A stretch of DNA of 64,000 nucleotides from Temnothorax longispinosus (taxonomy: Eukaryota; Arthropoda; Insecta; Hymenoptera; Formicidae): assembly GCF_030848805.1 (NCBI RefSeq), contig NC_092362.1:10520157-10584156 (forward strand). The letters are read 5' to 3'. Shown piece after piece: positions 31,692-41,547 of the stretch; position 1 is the stretch's first letter; each line of letters opens with the position of its first letter. The notes beneath the pieces were generated by a model that worked only from the letters and a program-made list of their open reading frames with translations, did not search any database and had not been told where the DNA came from. Position numbers and translations under genes: made by a program.

Positions 31692-33213
31692 TTGGCCGAC
31701 ACTCAGAGCAAGAACTCCGGGAGAGGAGAATTCTCCTTGACCTTGTACGACAGCGACGTATTCGATCCGACCGAAGAGGATCATACCCCACAGGCCAACA
31801 AAATGAGCCTGCAACGAGCCGCCGCGGCCATTGCGCCGCGCGAAGACATAACACCCGCGCAGATCAACACGGAAATAGAGCGACTCAGACCCGCGGCTAA
31901 CAGGCGACCGTCCGAAACCGATCAAAGCCGAGCCCCTGAATTGACGCGAACAGATCCGGAAGCACGGGACCCCGTGCTCAACGACATCCTGAACATGATG
32001 CGCGACATGCAAGACCGCAGAGGCCGCAGAATTTGACCGCTCTGTCGAACTTTTTCGCGCCATGCGGGATATACAAGACCGCGTAAGCCGGCTAGAAGCC
32101 GCCACTTACGATCGCCCCGACGAACGAGATCGCCGCGTACGCAGCCAGGGTCCTTTAGACGTCACATACGGGCGAACGCATAGCGACGTCCGTAATCAAC
32201 CGGGACACCACATCGGGTTCCTCAGCCTAAAGGAAGCCCGAAACATGATTCCCGAGATAAACGGAGAATCCCGAGAGCGCGTCCGCGAATTTATAAGCAT
32301 GAGTACATACGCGATGAAGAATATTCAGCCCGCAGACGAAGCCATGCTTTTAGAAGCAATACTATGTACAAAATTCAAGGACAAGGCCATGACAGACTTC
32401 GACACGCGCGATATTCGCGATTTCGAGCAGTTAAAGCGCGAATTAGAATCAGAATATCTGGGAAAGCGCAGCATGACCCACCTGCAATTAGACTTTAACT
32501 CCCTAAGACAAAAACCGAGAGAAAGCGCACAGGAATTCGGGCGTCGAGTCGAAAAGCTAGCGCGAGAATTATACGAGGCAATGGAGGAAGGCCAAGGGCA
32601 CTCGCAAGAACAGCAGAAGGCCATTCTCGACAGCATAAAAGTGCAGGTCCTCCACAATTACCAGATCGGACTGCACGACGATATAAAGATGCTGGTCCGA
32701 GCACAACGGTATCAAAGCCTACAGGAGGCAATAACCGGCGCCAGCGCCGAGGAAAAGGTTAGAGGCCCCTCCTCGCGGAACGGACAACCGGTAAACCGAA
32801 ACAAATTTAATCAGAAAAACGCGCGAAATGCGGGAAACGCGATCGTGCGATGCCACAAATGTGGAAAGATCGGCCATTACGAGCGAGATTGCCGTACGAG
32901 CCGGCAAGCAAACTAATTTTTGCTGCCGAGAGCGGACAAGCCCGGCGGCATAAACACGATAGAGTGCACCTACTGCAAGAAGGCAGGGCACAAGCGGGAC
33001 GAGTGTTGGTCGTTGAACGGGCGACCAAAAACAGAGCGACCGCGCCAACCGAAAAGGGACGCCACGAAACAGGCGATCGTAAGCACGGTGAGAAAAAATA
33101 AGTCGCGAGAAACGAGCGACGAAACGTCCTCCGGCAGTAGCAGCGAAGAGGAAGAGCGGCCCAGGAAGAATAAGGCACGCATCGCCGTGGAGTATCAAAA
33201 CGGAAAAGCATAA
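31692..33213 (+). pseudogene. Gypsy-B Gag
   Basis: Frame 1 (31692-32036) begins in an acidic N-terminal part and stops after MQDRRGRR. The next frame (32062-32916) carries on with MRDIQDRVSRLEAA, then the capsid (LKEARNMIPEINGESRERVREF, LEAILCTKFKDKA, HLQLDFNSLRQKPRESAQEF) and the knuckle CHKCGKIGHYERDC. After a TAA at 32914 the same frame continues to a second knuckle, CTYCKKAGHKRDEC (about 32960-33003), and a Ser/Glu-rich tail. It resembles Gag of the gypsy/17.6 group. One frameshift and one stop disable it. Confidence 0.85.
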
Positions 33214-33229
33214 AGTAGGCCCGTTGGAC

Positions 33230-33923
33230 ATAATAACTCTGCCCATCCAAGAGGCGGAGAGAGGAAAAATGGATCTACTACTCAGGCGCGACCCTGACGT
33301 TAATTAAAGTAGATAATTTAAAGAGAAAAACGATGGTGCGAGAAGAAAAATTAGCGCTGATCGGCGTAACCGGACACCAGATCCACACGCTCGAAAAAAT
33401 AAAGGCAACAGTGGACCTTGGGAGCAAAACGATACGCCACACTATGTATGTGGTGAAAGACGATTTCCCAATTGAGTACGAAGGGATACTTGGAAACGAT
33501 TGCCTGACGAAACACACGGCCGAAATCATCATAGAAGCAGTCATCGATCACAACCGAGTAGGTATCGTGCAAACCGGCGAACCTGCCCCAGGAGTTTTCA
33601 TAGGACACTGCCTGGTAAAACCCGTTGAATTTAAATGTCCAATAAGCATACTAAACGTGACGGACAAGCCGGTCGAGATACTCACACCACACGTAACGTT
33701 AGAAGACATGCCGAAGAATGACTCTACCGACGTGCTCACATTACACGCGACCGAGGAACGCGAGTCCATTACCGCGCGACGCGAAAAATTACGCGAACAA
33801 TTACAGACCGAGCATTTAAACTATGAAGAGCGAAAAGAAGTAGAACAAATCTGCGACGTATTTTATTTAGACGGAGATAAGCTGAGCGCGACTACGGCAA
33901 TAAAACATGAAATAAATACGTGA
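33230..33923 (+). pseudogene. Gypsy-B protease and linker
   Basis: The frame gives KLALIGVTGHQIHTLEKIKA, a TVDLGSKTIRH strand and GILGNDCL (the ILG-D/N strand of retropepsins). The catalytic DTG/DSG is not cleanly visible; the region just upstream (33270-33320) is out of frame. The linker to RT (EERKEVEQICDVFYLDGDKL, IKHEINT) is typical of gypsy pol. Dead copy. Confidence 0.7.
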
Positions 33924-34479
33924 CCCGATAGCGCGCCAGTGAACGTGAGACCGTATCGGTTACCGGAGAAGCATAAAGCCGAAGTAAAGAAGCAAATTCA
34001 GAAAATGCTGGACGACGGAATAATTCGCCCCAGCGCAAGCCAATGGAACGCGCCTATAATAATTGTTCCGAAAAAACCAGACGCGTCTGGCAGAATCAGA
34101 TTTCGAGTCGTGATAGATTTTAGAAAGGTGAACGACCTGACAATGGGGAGATTCCTTCCCTATGCCGAACATCACCGACATACTCGACCAACTAGGCAAC
34201 GCGAAGTATTTTACGGTGTTAGATCTAGCATCAGGATATCATCAAATCCCGATGCACAAAGATCATAAGGGTAAGACAGCATTCTCCACCCCGGACATTT
34301 CGAGTTTAACCGAATTCCGTTCGGATTAAAAAACGCGCCAGCGGCATTTCAACGGCTGATGTACGCAGTACTAGCCGGATTATTAGGCTTAAAATGCTTT
34401 GTATACATCGATGACATCGTGATCTACGGAGCATCTTTAAAGGAGCACCTCAAACGGTTAATCGCGGTGTTAATCAGAA
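33924..34479 (+). pseudogene. Gypsy-B reverse transcriptase, first part
   Basis: It starts VNVRPYRLPEKHKAEVKKQI, then WNAPIIIVPKKPDASG and RFRVVIDFRKVND. A shift near 34145 leads into ITDILDQLG and YFTVLDLASGYHQIPM (motif A, Asp). A second shift near 34290 leads to IPFGLKNAPAAFQRLM (motif B) and CFVYIDDIVIYG (YIDD catalytic pair). The catalytic residues are intact but the frame is broken twice. It is cut at 34480 by a hAT-like element. Confidence 0.87.
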
Positions 34480-34987
34480 CAGGGTTCAAAATAATGCATT
34501 ACGTTTTGTAATGTATTACGGTTTCATTAAATATTATTTTTTTAATAACCAATGCGAAGATTTTCAATTACGCATTACTTTTTAAATAATTAGTGCGATT
34601 TTTTTTATTACGCATTACTTTTTAAATAATCAATGCAATTTTGTTTATTAAGCACTACTTTTTAAATAATCAATGCGATTTTTTTTATTACGCATTACTT
34701 TTTAAATAATCAATGCGATTTTTTTCATTACGCATTACTTTTTAAATAATCAATGCGATTTTTTTTATTACGCATTACTTTTAAATAATTTATCCGATTT
34801 TTTTTATTACGCATTACTTTTTAAATAATTAATGCGATTTTGTTTATTACGCATTATTTTTTAAATAATCAATGCAATTTTTCCATTTCGGATTACTTTT
34901 TTAATAATTAATAAGTAAAAAAATAATTACTTTTTAAAAAATTAATAAGTAATGCATTATTTTTTAATTTGAATTTTCATTACTCTG
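34480..34987. mobile_element. hAT-like miniature element, 508 bp, built of 40-bp tandem repeats
   Basis: The ends CAGGG...CTCTG (right end inverted: CAGAG) sit next to the direct repeat TAATCAGA (34471-34478 and 34988-34995; one extra A at the left). This suggests an 8-bp hAT duplication. Inside, TTTTTAAATAATCAATGCG with TTTTTTATTACGCATTAC recurs about nine times with a period near 40 bp (34530-34890). Short inverted words such as AATGCATTAC lie at both ends. No transposase. Confidence 0.78.
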
Positions 34988-34995
34988 TAATCAGA

Positions 34996-35591
34996 CTCCG
35001 GAAATTTACGACTCCGCTTTCTGCGAAAAGAAGTCGTCTATCTAGGGCATGTGATTTCCGAAGAAGGAATATCACCGGACCCGTCCAAACTGCAAGCGGT
35101 AAGAGAATTTCCGACCCCCAGAAAAATGAAAGATATTCAATCTTTCATCGGGCTAGCCGGTTACTACCACAAATTCATAGAGAATTTTTCGAAGATAGCA
35201 AAGCTCTTGACACGGCTCACGAAGAAAGGCGAAAAGTTTAATTGGTCAATGAAACAGCAAAATGCATTCGAAAGAAAATTGACGACTACTGAAAGAAAAA
35301 TTAACGACGGCGCCCGTGTTGAATTACCCTGATTTCGACAAGGAATTCTTAGTGACGACGGACGCATCAGATTACGCCATCGGAGCCGTGCTTTCACAGG
35401 GGCCAGTAGACCAAGACCGACCGATCGTTTACGCCAGCAGAGTGTTATGCAAAGCGGAACAAAATTATAACACGACCAAAAAAGAATTATTAGCGATCGT
35501 GTGGGCGGTAAAACATTTCCGCCCATATTTATACGGAATCAAATTCAAAATAATAACCGACCACAAGCCACTGATTTGGCTATTCAATGTA

Positions 35592-35600
<9 letters not shown>
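34996..35600 (+). pseudogene. Gypsy-B RT thumb and RNase H
   Basis: After the insert: FLRKEVVYLGHVISEEG, FPTPRKMKDIQSFIGLAGYY (thumb/connection), a frame change near 35300, then VTTDASDYAIGAVLS (RNase H Asp), NYNTTKKELLAIVWAVKHFR (Glu), TDHKPLIWLF (DHK). It ends directly in an AT microsatellite, so the RNase H end and the integrase zinc finger are missing. Confidence 0.85.

Positions 35601-35646
<46 letters not shown>
35597..35646. repeat. (TA)n microsatellite at a deletion joint in Gypsy-B
   Basis: About 50 bp of TA directly after the RNase H frame, followed by integrase sequence. The integrase N-terminus is absent, so repeat expansion sits at the edge of a deletion. Confidence 0.95.
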
Positions 35647-35647
<1 letters not shown>

Positions 35648-35649
35648 TG

Positions 35650-36042
35650 ACATTTCTCAAGATAACCTAACAAAATTCAGCAAGGCGCGCGATACCGGTG
35701 GAAGACCAGGAGACAAATACAGTTGCCAAAGCTTTCGTTACGAAAGTGGTCTTGGAACACGGATTACGTGCAAACTACTAAAAATCGAAAAGATTCAGAC
35801 GACAGCATACCACCCAGAAAGTAACGGAGCGTTAAGGTGGAAGCACATAAAATTGCAGGAGCCATAAGCAGAAGGCAGAAGCCATATGCGCATGCGCTAT
35901 GGTATCTGTAGAGCTCTACAGATACCATAGCGCATGCGCATATGGCTTCTGCCTTCTGCTTATGGCTCCTGCAATTTTATGTGCTTCCACCTTTAGAAAG
36001 ATCGCATCGCACTTTAGCAGAATACCTGAGGCATTATATAAA
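35650..36042 (+). pseudogene. Gypsy-B integrase core (split by palindrome and Gypsy-C)
   Basis: Reading shifts between frames, it gives FSKARP-type, AKAFVTKVVLEHG-type and KIEKIQTTAYHPESNGAL (third strand/helix of the core with the catalytic Glu region). The palindrome at 35835-35992 splits it. After that SHRTLAEYLRHYINK follows and then Gypsy-C begins. The remainder is at 48213-48690. Confidence 0.78.
35835..35992. mobile_element. Perfect 158-bp palindromic MITE with no spacer, TTA-flanked
   Basis: Arm 35835-35913 and arm 35914-35992 are exact reverse complements by my base-by-base reading, 79 bp each, meeting at GAG|CTC. Ends AGGTGGAAGC...GCTTCCACCT are flanked by TTA at 35832-35834 and 35993-35995, which fits PIF/Harbinger targets. 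Removing it with one TTA rejoins the gypsy integrase frame (NGAL + ERSHRT). Confidence 0.92.
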
Positions 36043-36047
36043 CAAAG

Positions 36048-36226
36048 TGTTGTGGACTCGCCCTACGGACCAGTTCGGGAAGGTGTCGCGCGGAGCGCGA
36101 CGAGGCCGGTTGAAAACGAAAGCAAAAACGGAACAGACTTGCTATTTTCGATTCTCATTATTATTTCCATTTTATCTATTGTATTTTGTGTGTGTGTTCA
36201 ATAAATACTTTCTTAAAGTTATAACA
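36048..36226 (+). repeat. Gypsy-C 5' LTR
   Basis: 179 bp, TG...CA, with TTCAATAAATAC near the end as probable polyadenylation signal. Confidence 0.93.
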
Positions 36227-36228
36227 TA

Positions 36229-36245
36229 TTGGCGACGAGGATAAA
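36229..36245 (+). promoter_or_regulatory. Gypsy-C primer-binding site
   Basis: TTGGCGACGAGGATAAA lies two to three bases after the LTR. Shared with Gypsy-A (17836-17862), so the two lineages likely prime from the same tRNA. Confidence 0.75.
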
Positions 36246-36315
36246 CGTTGATAAAAACGGAAAATAAGACCAAGGAAAAGGAATCACTGCCTAAGAAAAT
36301 AACATAACTTAGAAA

Positions 36316-36800
36316 ATGACAGACGCAACGGCAAAGACAGTCGTAGGAACCGTAGGATCGGTTTCCGAGTTCGTACCAGGTTCGGCAGATTCGTAGGAAG
36401 TATACCGTGAACAACTGGGGTTTTATTTTGAAGCGAACGACATTACTTCAGAAAACAAGAAAAAAGGAGTTTTTTATTTGGCATGCGGCAAGGTAACGTA
36501 CGCCACACTGCGGTCACTGGCTACCTCTAGAAAACCGAGCGAATTGACGTTCAATGAGGCCGTCACACTGTTGTCCGAACATTTTAATCCTCGGCCCAGT
36601 AAGTTTGTTCAAAGATTCAAATTTAATCGCCGTGATCAGCTGCCCAATGAGACGTTGGCGGACTACTTAGCGGAGCTCAGGAGGTTGAGCGAACACTGCG
36701 AGTTCACGGATTTAGAAGAAATGTTATTGGACAGATTGATTTGCGGAATGAGAGATGAGCGATTCCAACGAAGGCTGTTGGCTGACGCTGACCTTGCAAC
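36316..36800 (+). pseudogene. Gypsy-C Gag, first part
   Basis: The ATG at 36316 opens MTDATAKTVVGTVGSVSEF. An in-frame TAG follows at 36394 and the frame goes on with YREQLGFYFEANDITSENKK, LSEHFNPRPSKFVQRFKF and RLICGMRDERFQRRLLADADL: a retrotransposon-type capsid. It is cut at 36800 by a GC-rich insert and resumes at 39484 (FKKVKDAALADES). Confidence 0.85.
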
Positions 36801-37427
36801 CGCACGCGCCGTGTCGACCAACCGACGCCGACGTTGACGGTGATGCCGCGTGGAGCGGCGCAGGACGAGCGGGACGAGCCCAGCGACGAGTTCCTGAGCC
36901 CATCTACAGGGGAGGAGACCTCCGGGGACGAGGGGGACATCCCCGCTAGAAATTAAGTTGCGCGAGCGCTCCGAGGACGGAGTCACATGGGGAGCTGAAA
37001 CCCCACTTTTCCTTTTTCTTTTGGTTTTCCAGTTAATTACATATTTATCCGTTTTCTCGTTTATTTGACCGTAAAGTCACGTTGGTCCATTTTATCCGTC
37101 CGGCGCGAATAGTATTAAGTTATGCGCCGAGCAGCGGCTCACATAGTTCTTAAGACCTTTCCTCCCGATCCACACAATTTGATTTTCTTTTCGCATAACG
37201 ATGCCCGGCCCGACTGGGAAGAGAGTTATTTTGTTTTTGGACATGTGCGTGGATCGCGGTAACGCACATTTGAGTTCAACGGTCGAGTCACACACAATCT
37301 TCAAAGCGCGGGCACCAAGTGCACGAACCACACGTGCCGCACGAGTAATAATTATGATGCCGACTCACGGGGTCCCCAAGAGGAGGCATACGCGAAAACG
37401 ACGCGATTCAAACACGCGGACATAGGG

Positions 37428-37965
37428 TTCGAGCGACAACCCACGAAATCGCGAACGGGACGCCATCTCGGGAAAAGGCCGAAGGTGCGTCCGAAGGGAG
37501 ACCCGACCGACCCTAGGAACCGAGCGCGGGCGAAATTCGAGCACCCGGACACGTAGTTCGGGCGACAACCCGCGAAATCGCGAGCGGGACGCCATCTCGG
37601 GAAAAGGCCGAAGGTGCGTCCAAAGGGGAGTCCGACGGACCCTAGGAACCGAGCGCGGACAAAATCCGAGCATCCGGACATGTAGTTCGGACGACAACCC
37701 GCAAAATCGTGAACGGGACGTCATCCCGGGAAACGGCCGGAGATGCATGCTAGGGAACACCTAGTACACCCGGGGGACAAACCGCGGTCGAGATCCGACC
37801 ACCCGGACATGTGATTCGGGCGACAACCTGCGCGATCGTGAACGGGACGTCATCCCGGGAAACGGCCGGAGATGCGTACTAGGGAACACCTAGGGAACAC
37901 CTAGTACACCCGGGGAACAAATCGCGGTCGAGATCCGACCACCCGGATGGTGGGTTATGGCGACA
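37428..37965. repeat. GC-rich minisatellite, four units of about 128-129 bp
   Basis: GTTCGGGCGACAACCCGCG-like starts lie at about 37428, 37556, 37685 and 37813, with a degenerate fifth at about 37950. Each unit holds GGGACGCCATCTCGGGAAA and CCCTAGGAACCGAGCGCGG or variants. Units 3-4 share CCGGAGATGC and ACACCTAGTACACCCGGGG. Minus-strand frames stay open across several units (37352-37760) in two frames, more likely a by-product of base composition than a gene. Confidence 0.85.
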
Positions 37966-38757
37966 GTCGCAAAGACCGATAGACCCGGACATCGGCTACG
38001 AGAACTTAGGCCGGAATACTGTCAGTAGGGACCGTGGAAACAGGCACCAGGGTCGCCGCCATCGGCGGACATGTCAAAAGCGACCTAGACGTCGTCTCCG
38101 AGAAGTCGACCCGGAATCGGCATTAGGGACGTAGGAGTGGCCGTGCGCACGGGTCGGCGCCCTCAAAAGTCAAATTTTCGAAGTGGTGGAAAACCACTAC
38201 CCGGAAGCCGATTAAGCGTATCGCAAATAGTGTATTGGCGGCGGAAATTTCCATCGGGAACATCTGGCGCGCACCTGGCGAGCCCGAACTCGTAAACAGC
38301 TATTGTATCTGCGTAGCATGGAAAGTTACCGCGAGGAGAAAGCGGCCGAGACCTCATGGTGGGGGTAAAACTTCGGAGGTAGGGCGCCCGAGAGAGGAAT
38401 ATTTTTCGAGGCAGTCTCTCGTGGGCGCTCGTACAGGTAGCAACCTTCTCGCGCGTATATCTCGGCGTGTCGCAGTAACTATCGCGAATACGTACCGGAT
38501 TACGATTATAAGCCTACCACAGTGTCCGAAACAAATGGGAACGCCCGCAGATAGCGTTACATGACGCCGATACGAAAGGCGTACGGTTTTTCGCGTACCG
38601 AAAACGAGAAATCGCACTTTGCGAGACGTGCGACCGCTATCTTGCGCGGCATCAATAATTGTAAACCACCACCATTGTGAAATAATAGTTAACAATAAAA
38701 GCAATAATTATTTGTGAAAATATATACGAATATATCGATTACTTACCTTCAACTTAC

Positions 38758-39324
38758 CTAAACAAGCGACTGTCGTCCATCTTGTGTGGCGGTGACCGAG
38801 CTCGAAAGTCATCAGTGCTGCTGCATCAGAGGAGGCCATAGATGAGGCACCCGTGGCGGAAACCTGAAAAGAAACGGCATTAATCATAGTTATTGCGACA
38901 ATTCTCATACTTACCTCTGTCGCGACATCTCCCATACGCGGTGATCCTGGACGGCAGTGAGCAGCAGTGATCCATGACATCGGCGATGATGATGAAGCAC
39001 CCGTAAAGAAAACCTGAAAATAAAAGAGAATCAGTTAGTTGATTGATCTTAATGCTGGGACTTACCCGATCAAGTGATTGTCGCGCCATCTTGGTTCCAC
39101 GAGTGAGGCAGGCTGATGATAGATAGCGGAGGCTTGCGGCAGAGCAACACAGAGGAGGCACCCGTGGCGGGAATCTAAAAGGAGAAAGGGTTAAGGAGAG
39201 ATTAACGTGTATATACCTGATCAAGCGGTTGTCGCGGTAACCGGTGTCCCTGGCTGGCCGACCAAGGCCATACCTAGCGGTATCTTGAGCACAGGCGATG
39301 CTGACGAGGCACCCGTGACGGGAT
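38758..39324 (-). other. Tandem exon-like repeats with splice-site-like borders
   Basis: Four diverged units on the minus strand each open with CCCGCCACGGGTGCCTC or a variant and close before GTAAGT/GTATAT: A 38758-38863, B 38915-39013, C 39066-39174, D 39217-about 39324. The spacers (51, 52, 42 bp) begin GTAAGT or GTATAT, and A-C are preceded by TTTTCAG or TTTTAG, as in very short insect introns. Units encode an (A/T)TGASS peptide core; A and B have open frames, C and D have a stop near the 3' end. No known protein recognised. Confidence 0.5.
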
Positions 39325-39479
39325 CGAAAAATAAAATTGTTTAAACAAATTGTTCAACTTTAATGTCGTTTGCATTACGAATACCTACCTTCTCGGTAGT
39401 TTAAGGTTAAACCGAGTGGCGACCGATGACTTAGAGGACAAAATCGCGTACCCCGTAGTCCGGTTACGTATTGTTCGGT

Positions 39480-40190
39480 TACAACCTTACGTTCAAGAAA
39501 GTCAAAGATGCAGCGTTGGCAGACGAGTCAGCGAACAAGAACATTTCGGAATTGAAAGCAAATTATAACACTGGACAGCAGGTGGAAAGCACAATAAATA
39601 AGCAACAGGAAAGCAAAAAACGACCGTGTTTCAGATGCAACGGGAGTCACCTTCCTGAAACTTGTACACACATTCAGACGAAGTGCAGATACTGCAAAAA
39701 AATTGGTCACGTTGAAGGAGCTTGCTTCAAGAAAAAAAGAAATGGAAAGAAAGACTCGTCCAACCAAAGCGAAGGACAAAAGAAGAAAAAGACATCAAAA
39801 TGCCATCGTACAGAAGAAGATGGTGAGAAAAACAGTTTGGTCAGCTATCTATTTAACGTATCTGCACGTGAAACTACCGATAAACGAACAGCATCGATAG
39901 TGATTGAAGGATTTCGGGTAGAAATGGAGATCGATTCGGCAGCCGGACACACTATCATAGGTCGAGAAACGTTTAACAGGATATGGCCTGCCGGTAAGAA
40001 GCTGGAAAGTTCTAAAGTAATTAATCCTCCAAACTTGGTCGAAACAACAACTTGAAACTTTGGGGGAGTGCGATGTCGAAGTACAGTTTCGAGGTATCAA
40101 ATCACAGTTGCGACTGATTATCATGGCAGACAACGGACCAAATCTTCTCGGGCGGGACTGGTTTGGAACATTGGGGATCTCGATAAGCGG
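39480..40190 (+). pseudogene. Gypsy-C Gag end and protease
   Basis: It resumes FKKVKDAALADESANKNI, then two zinc knuckles CFRCNGSHLPETC and CRYCKKIGHVEGAC, a Lys-rich spacer and protease. The active-site motif is VEMEIDSAAGHTIIG, so the usual DTG/DSG is DSA. A shift near 40055 leads to the flap and LLGRDWF strand (GPNLLGRDWFG) in another frame. Confidence 0.83.
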
Positions 40191-40379
40191 AACACATTGA
40201 GTGCAAGAGGAGGCTCTGCCACCGGCGTTGGCGCGATACAAAAAGTTTTTTGCCAAGAATTGGGACGCTATAGAGGAGCGCCCATCAAGATCGTATTAGA
40301 CGAGGAAGCAAGACCAATTTTCGTGCGGTTCCGCTGGCTCTGCAAGCGATAGTTGAAGCAGAATTAACACGAAAGTAAA

Positions 40380-41180
40380 TGAAAGCGTATTAGAACAGGT
40401 AAATCGATCCGATTGGGCAACACCCATCGTTCCGGTGCTGAAGCGGAACGGAGATATCCGTTCTGCGGTGACTACAAGGGCATGGTAAACACCGTTATCA
40501 AAACAGATGTCTATTCTCTACCGACTATAACAGAAGGTCTGGCGGTATTGGCTGGAGGAAAAGTCTTCACCAAACTTGATTTAGACCGGGCATATACGCA
40601 AGTACGTGTGGACGAGGAGTCGTCGAAGGTTCTAACACTGAACACCACCAAGGGTTTCGGGTCAAAAGGCTTCCGTTTGGAATTTCGTCAGCTCCTGCAT
40701 GTTTCCAAAGACTTATGGAAACCATCCTCGGAGGACTGAAGGGAATCATCGTTTATTTAGACGACATTCTAATCACGGGTCGGTCGGTAGACGAACACTG
40801 GCAAAGAGTACAAGACGTTTTGAAGCGCTTCGAAGAGGTAGGGTTGCGCATTAATAGAAATAAGTGCGCATTTGCAAGATACTCTGTCAAATTTCTGGGG
40901 TTCAAAATTGACGCCGAGGGAGTGCACCCTACGGACGAGAAGGTTCGAGCAATAAAAGAAGCGGCACTGCCAAGAAATAGAACAGAACTAGAGTCGTTTT
41001 TGGGCTTGATGAATTTTTATGAGCGATTTATGCCGAATAAAGCATTGGTCGCAGGACCTCTCTACGAACTACTGTCGAAGAAGGCGGCCTGGGTGTGGGG
41101 TTCAAGACAAGAATAAGCTTTTCAGCAGTCTAAGGAGTTGCTAACAACGGACAGGGTGCTGACACATTACGATCAAACAG
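40380..41180 (+). pseudogene. Gypsy-C reverse transcriptase
   Basis: Fingers and palm: DWATPIVPVLKRNGDIR, GDYKGMVNTVIKTDVYSLP and VFTKLDLDRAYTQVRVDEE (motif A). A damaged motif B follows in a shifted frame near 40660-40710. The frame 40715-41116 has IIVYLDDILITG (YLDD intact), FLGFKIDAEGVHPTDEK and FLGLMNFYERFMPNKA. A TAA sits near 41114. The LINE starts at 41194, right after HYDQTVPLLL. Confidence 0.87.
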
Positions 41181-41547
41181 TGCCTCTATTGTTGCGAGTA
41201 AGTATAAGGAGAAGCACGCATGTCATTTGCATAATTTTATTAGAAATATTCTGCCGTGATATCGCCTTAGGGCGACTCTGTTTTCAGACAGTTGCATGCG
41301 CAAAGTGCAATAGAGCAGAGAAAAAAGAAGGCAAGCAAAGCAGAGGAAGCAGGAGGAAGATTTTCGAATATCTGTTGCGGCGACAATTCGGAGGTTAGGA
41401 GAGGCCCGTAGAATGCAGAAGTGACAAAGGAAATAAAAATCGGGTGTTTAGGGACACGACTGAACATCGCATCACTTTAACGTATAGAATTTTTAGTAGA
41501 TCTGTTCAGTAGGTAATGTTCCACGTTATAAGCTTTAAGTAGCTTTC

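Larger units (their letters stand above)
36801..39479. mobile_element. GC-rich 2.7-kb insert in Gypsy-C gag, TG...CA ends
   Basis: The duplication ACCT appears at the left joint (36797-36800) and again at the right joint (39480-39483). The ends TGCAACCG and CGGTTACA are a short inverted repeat of LTR style. Removing the insert restores the gag frame (DADL then TF). No RT or integrase is seen, and no two matching LTRs were found, so it may be a large solo LTR or a non-autonomous derivative. It contains a 128-bp minisatellite and tandem exon-like repeats. Confidence 0.65.

Noticed and set aside
35465..35653. Tyr-Ile repeat frame
   Set aside because: Translation of the TA microsatellite at 35597-35646.
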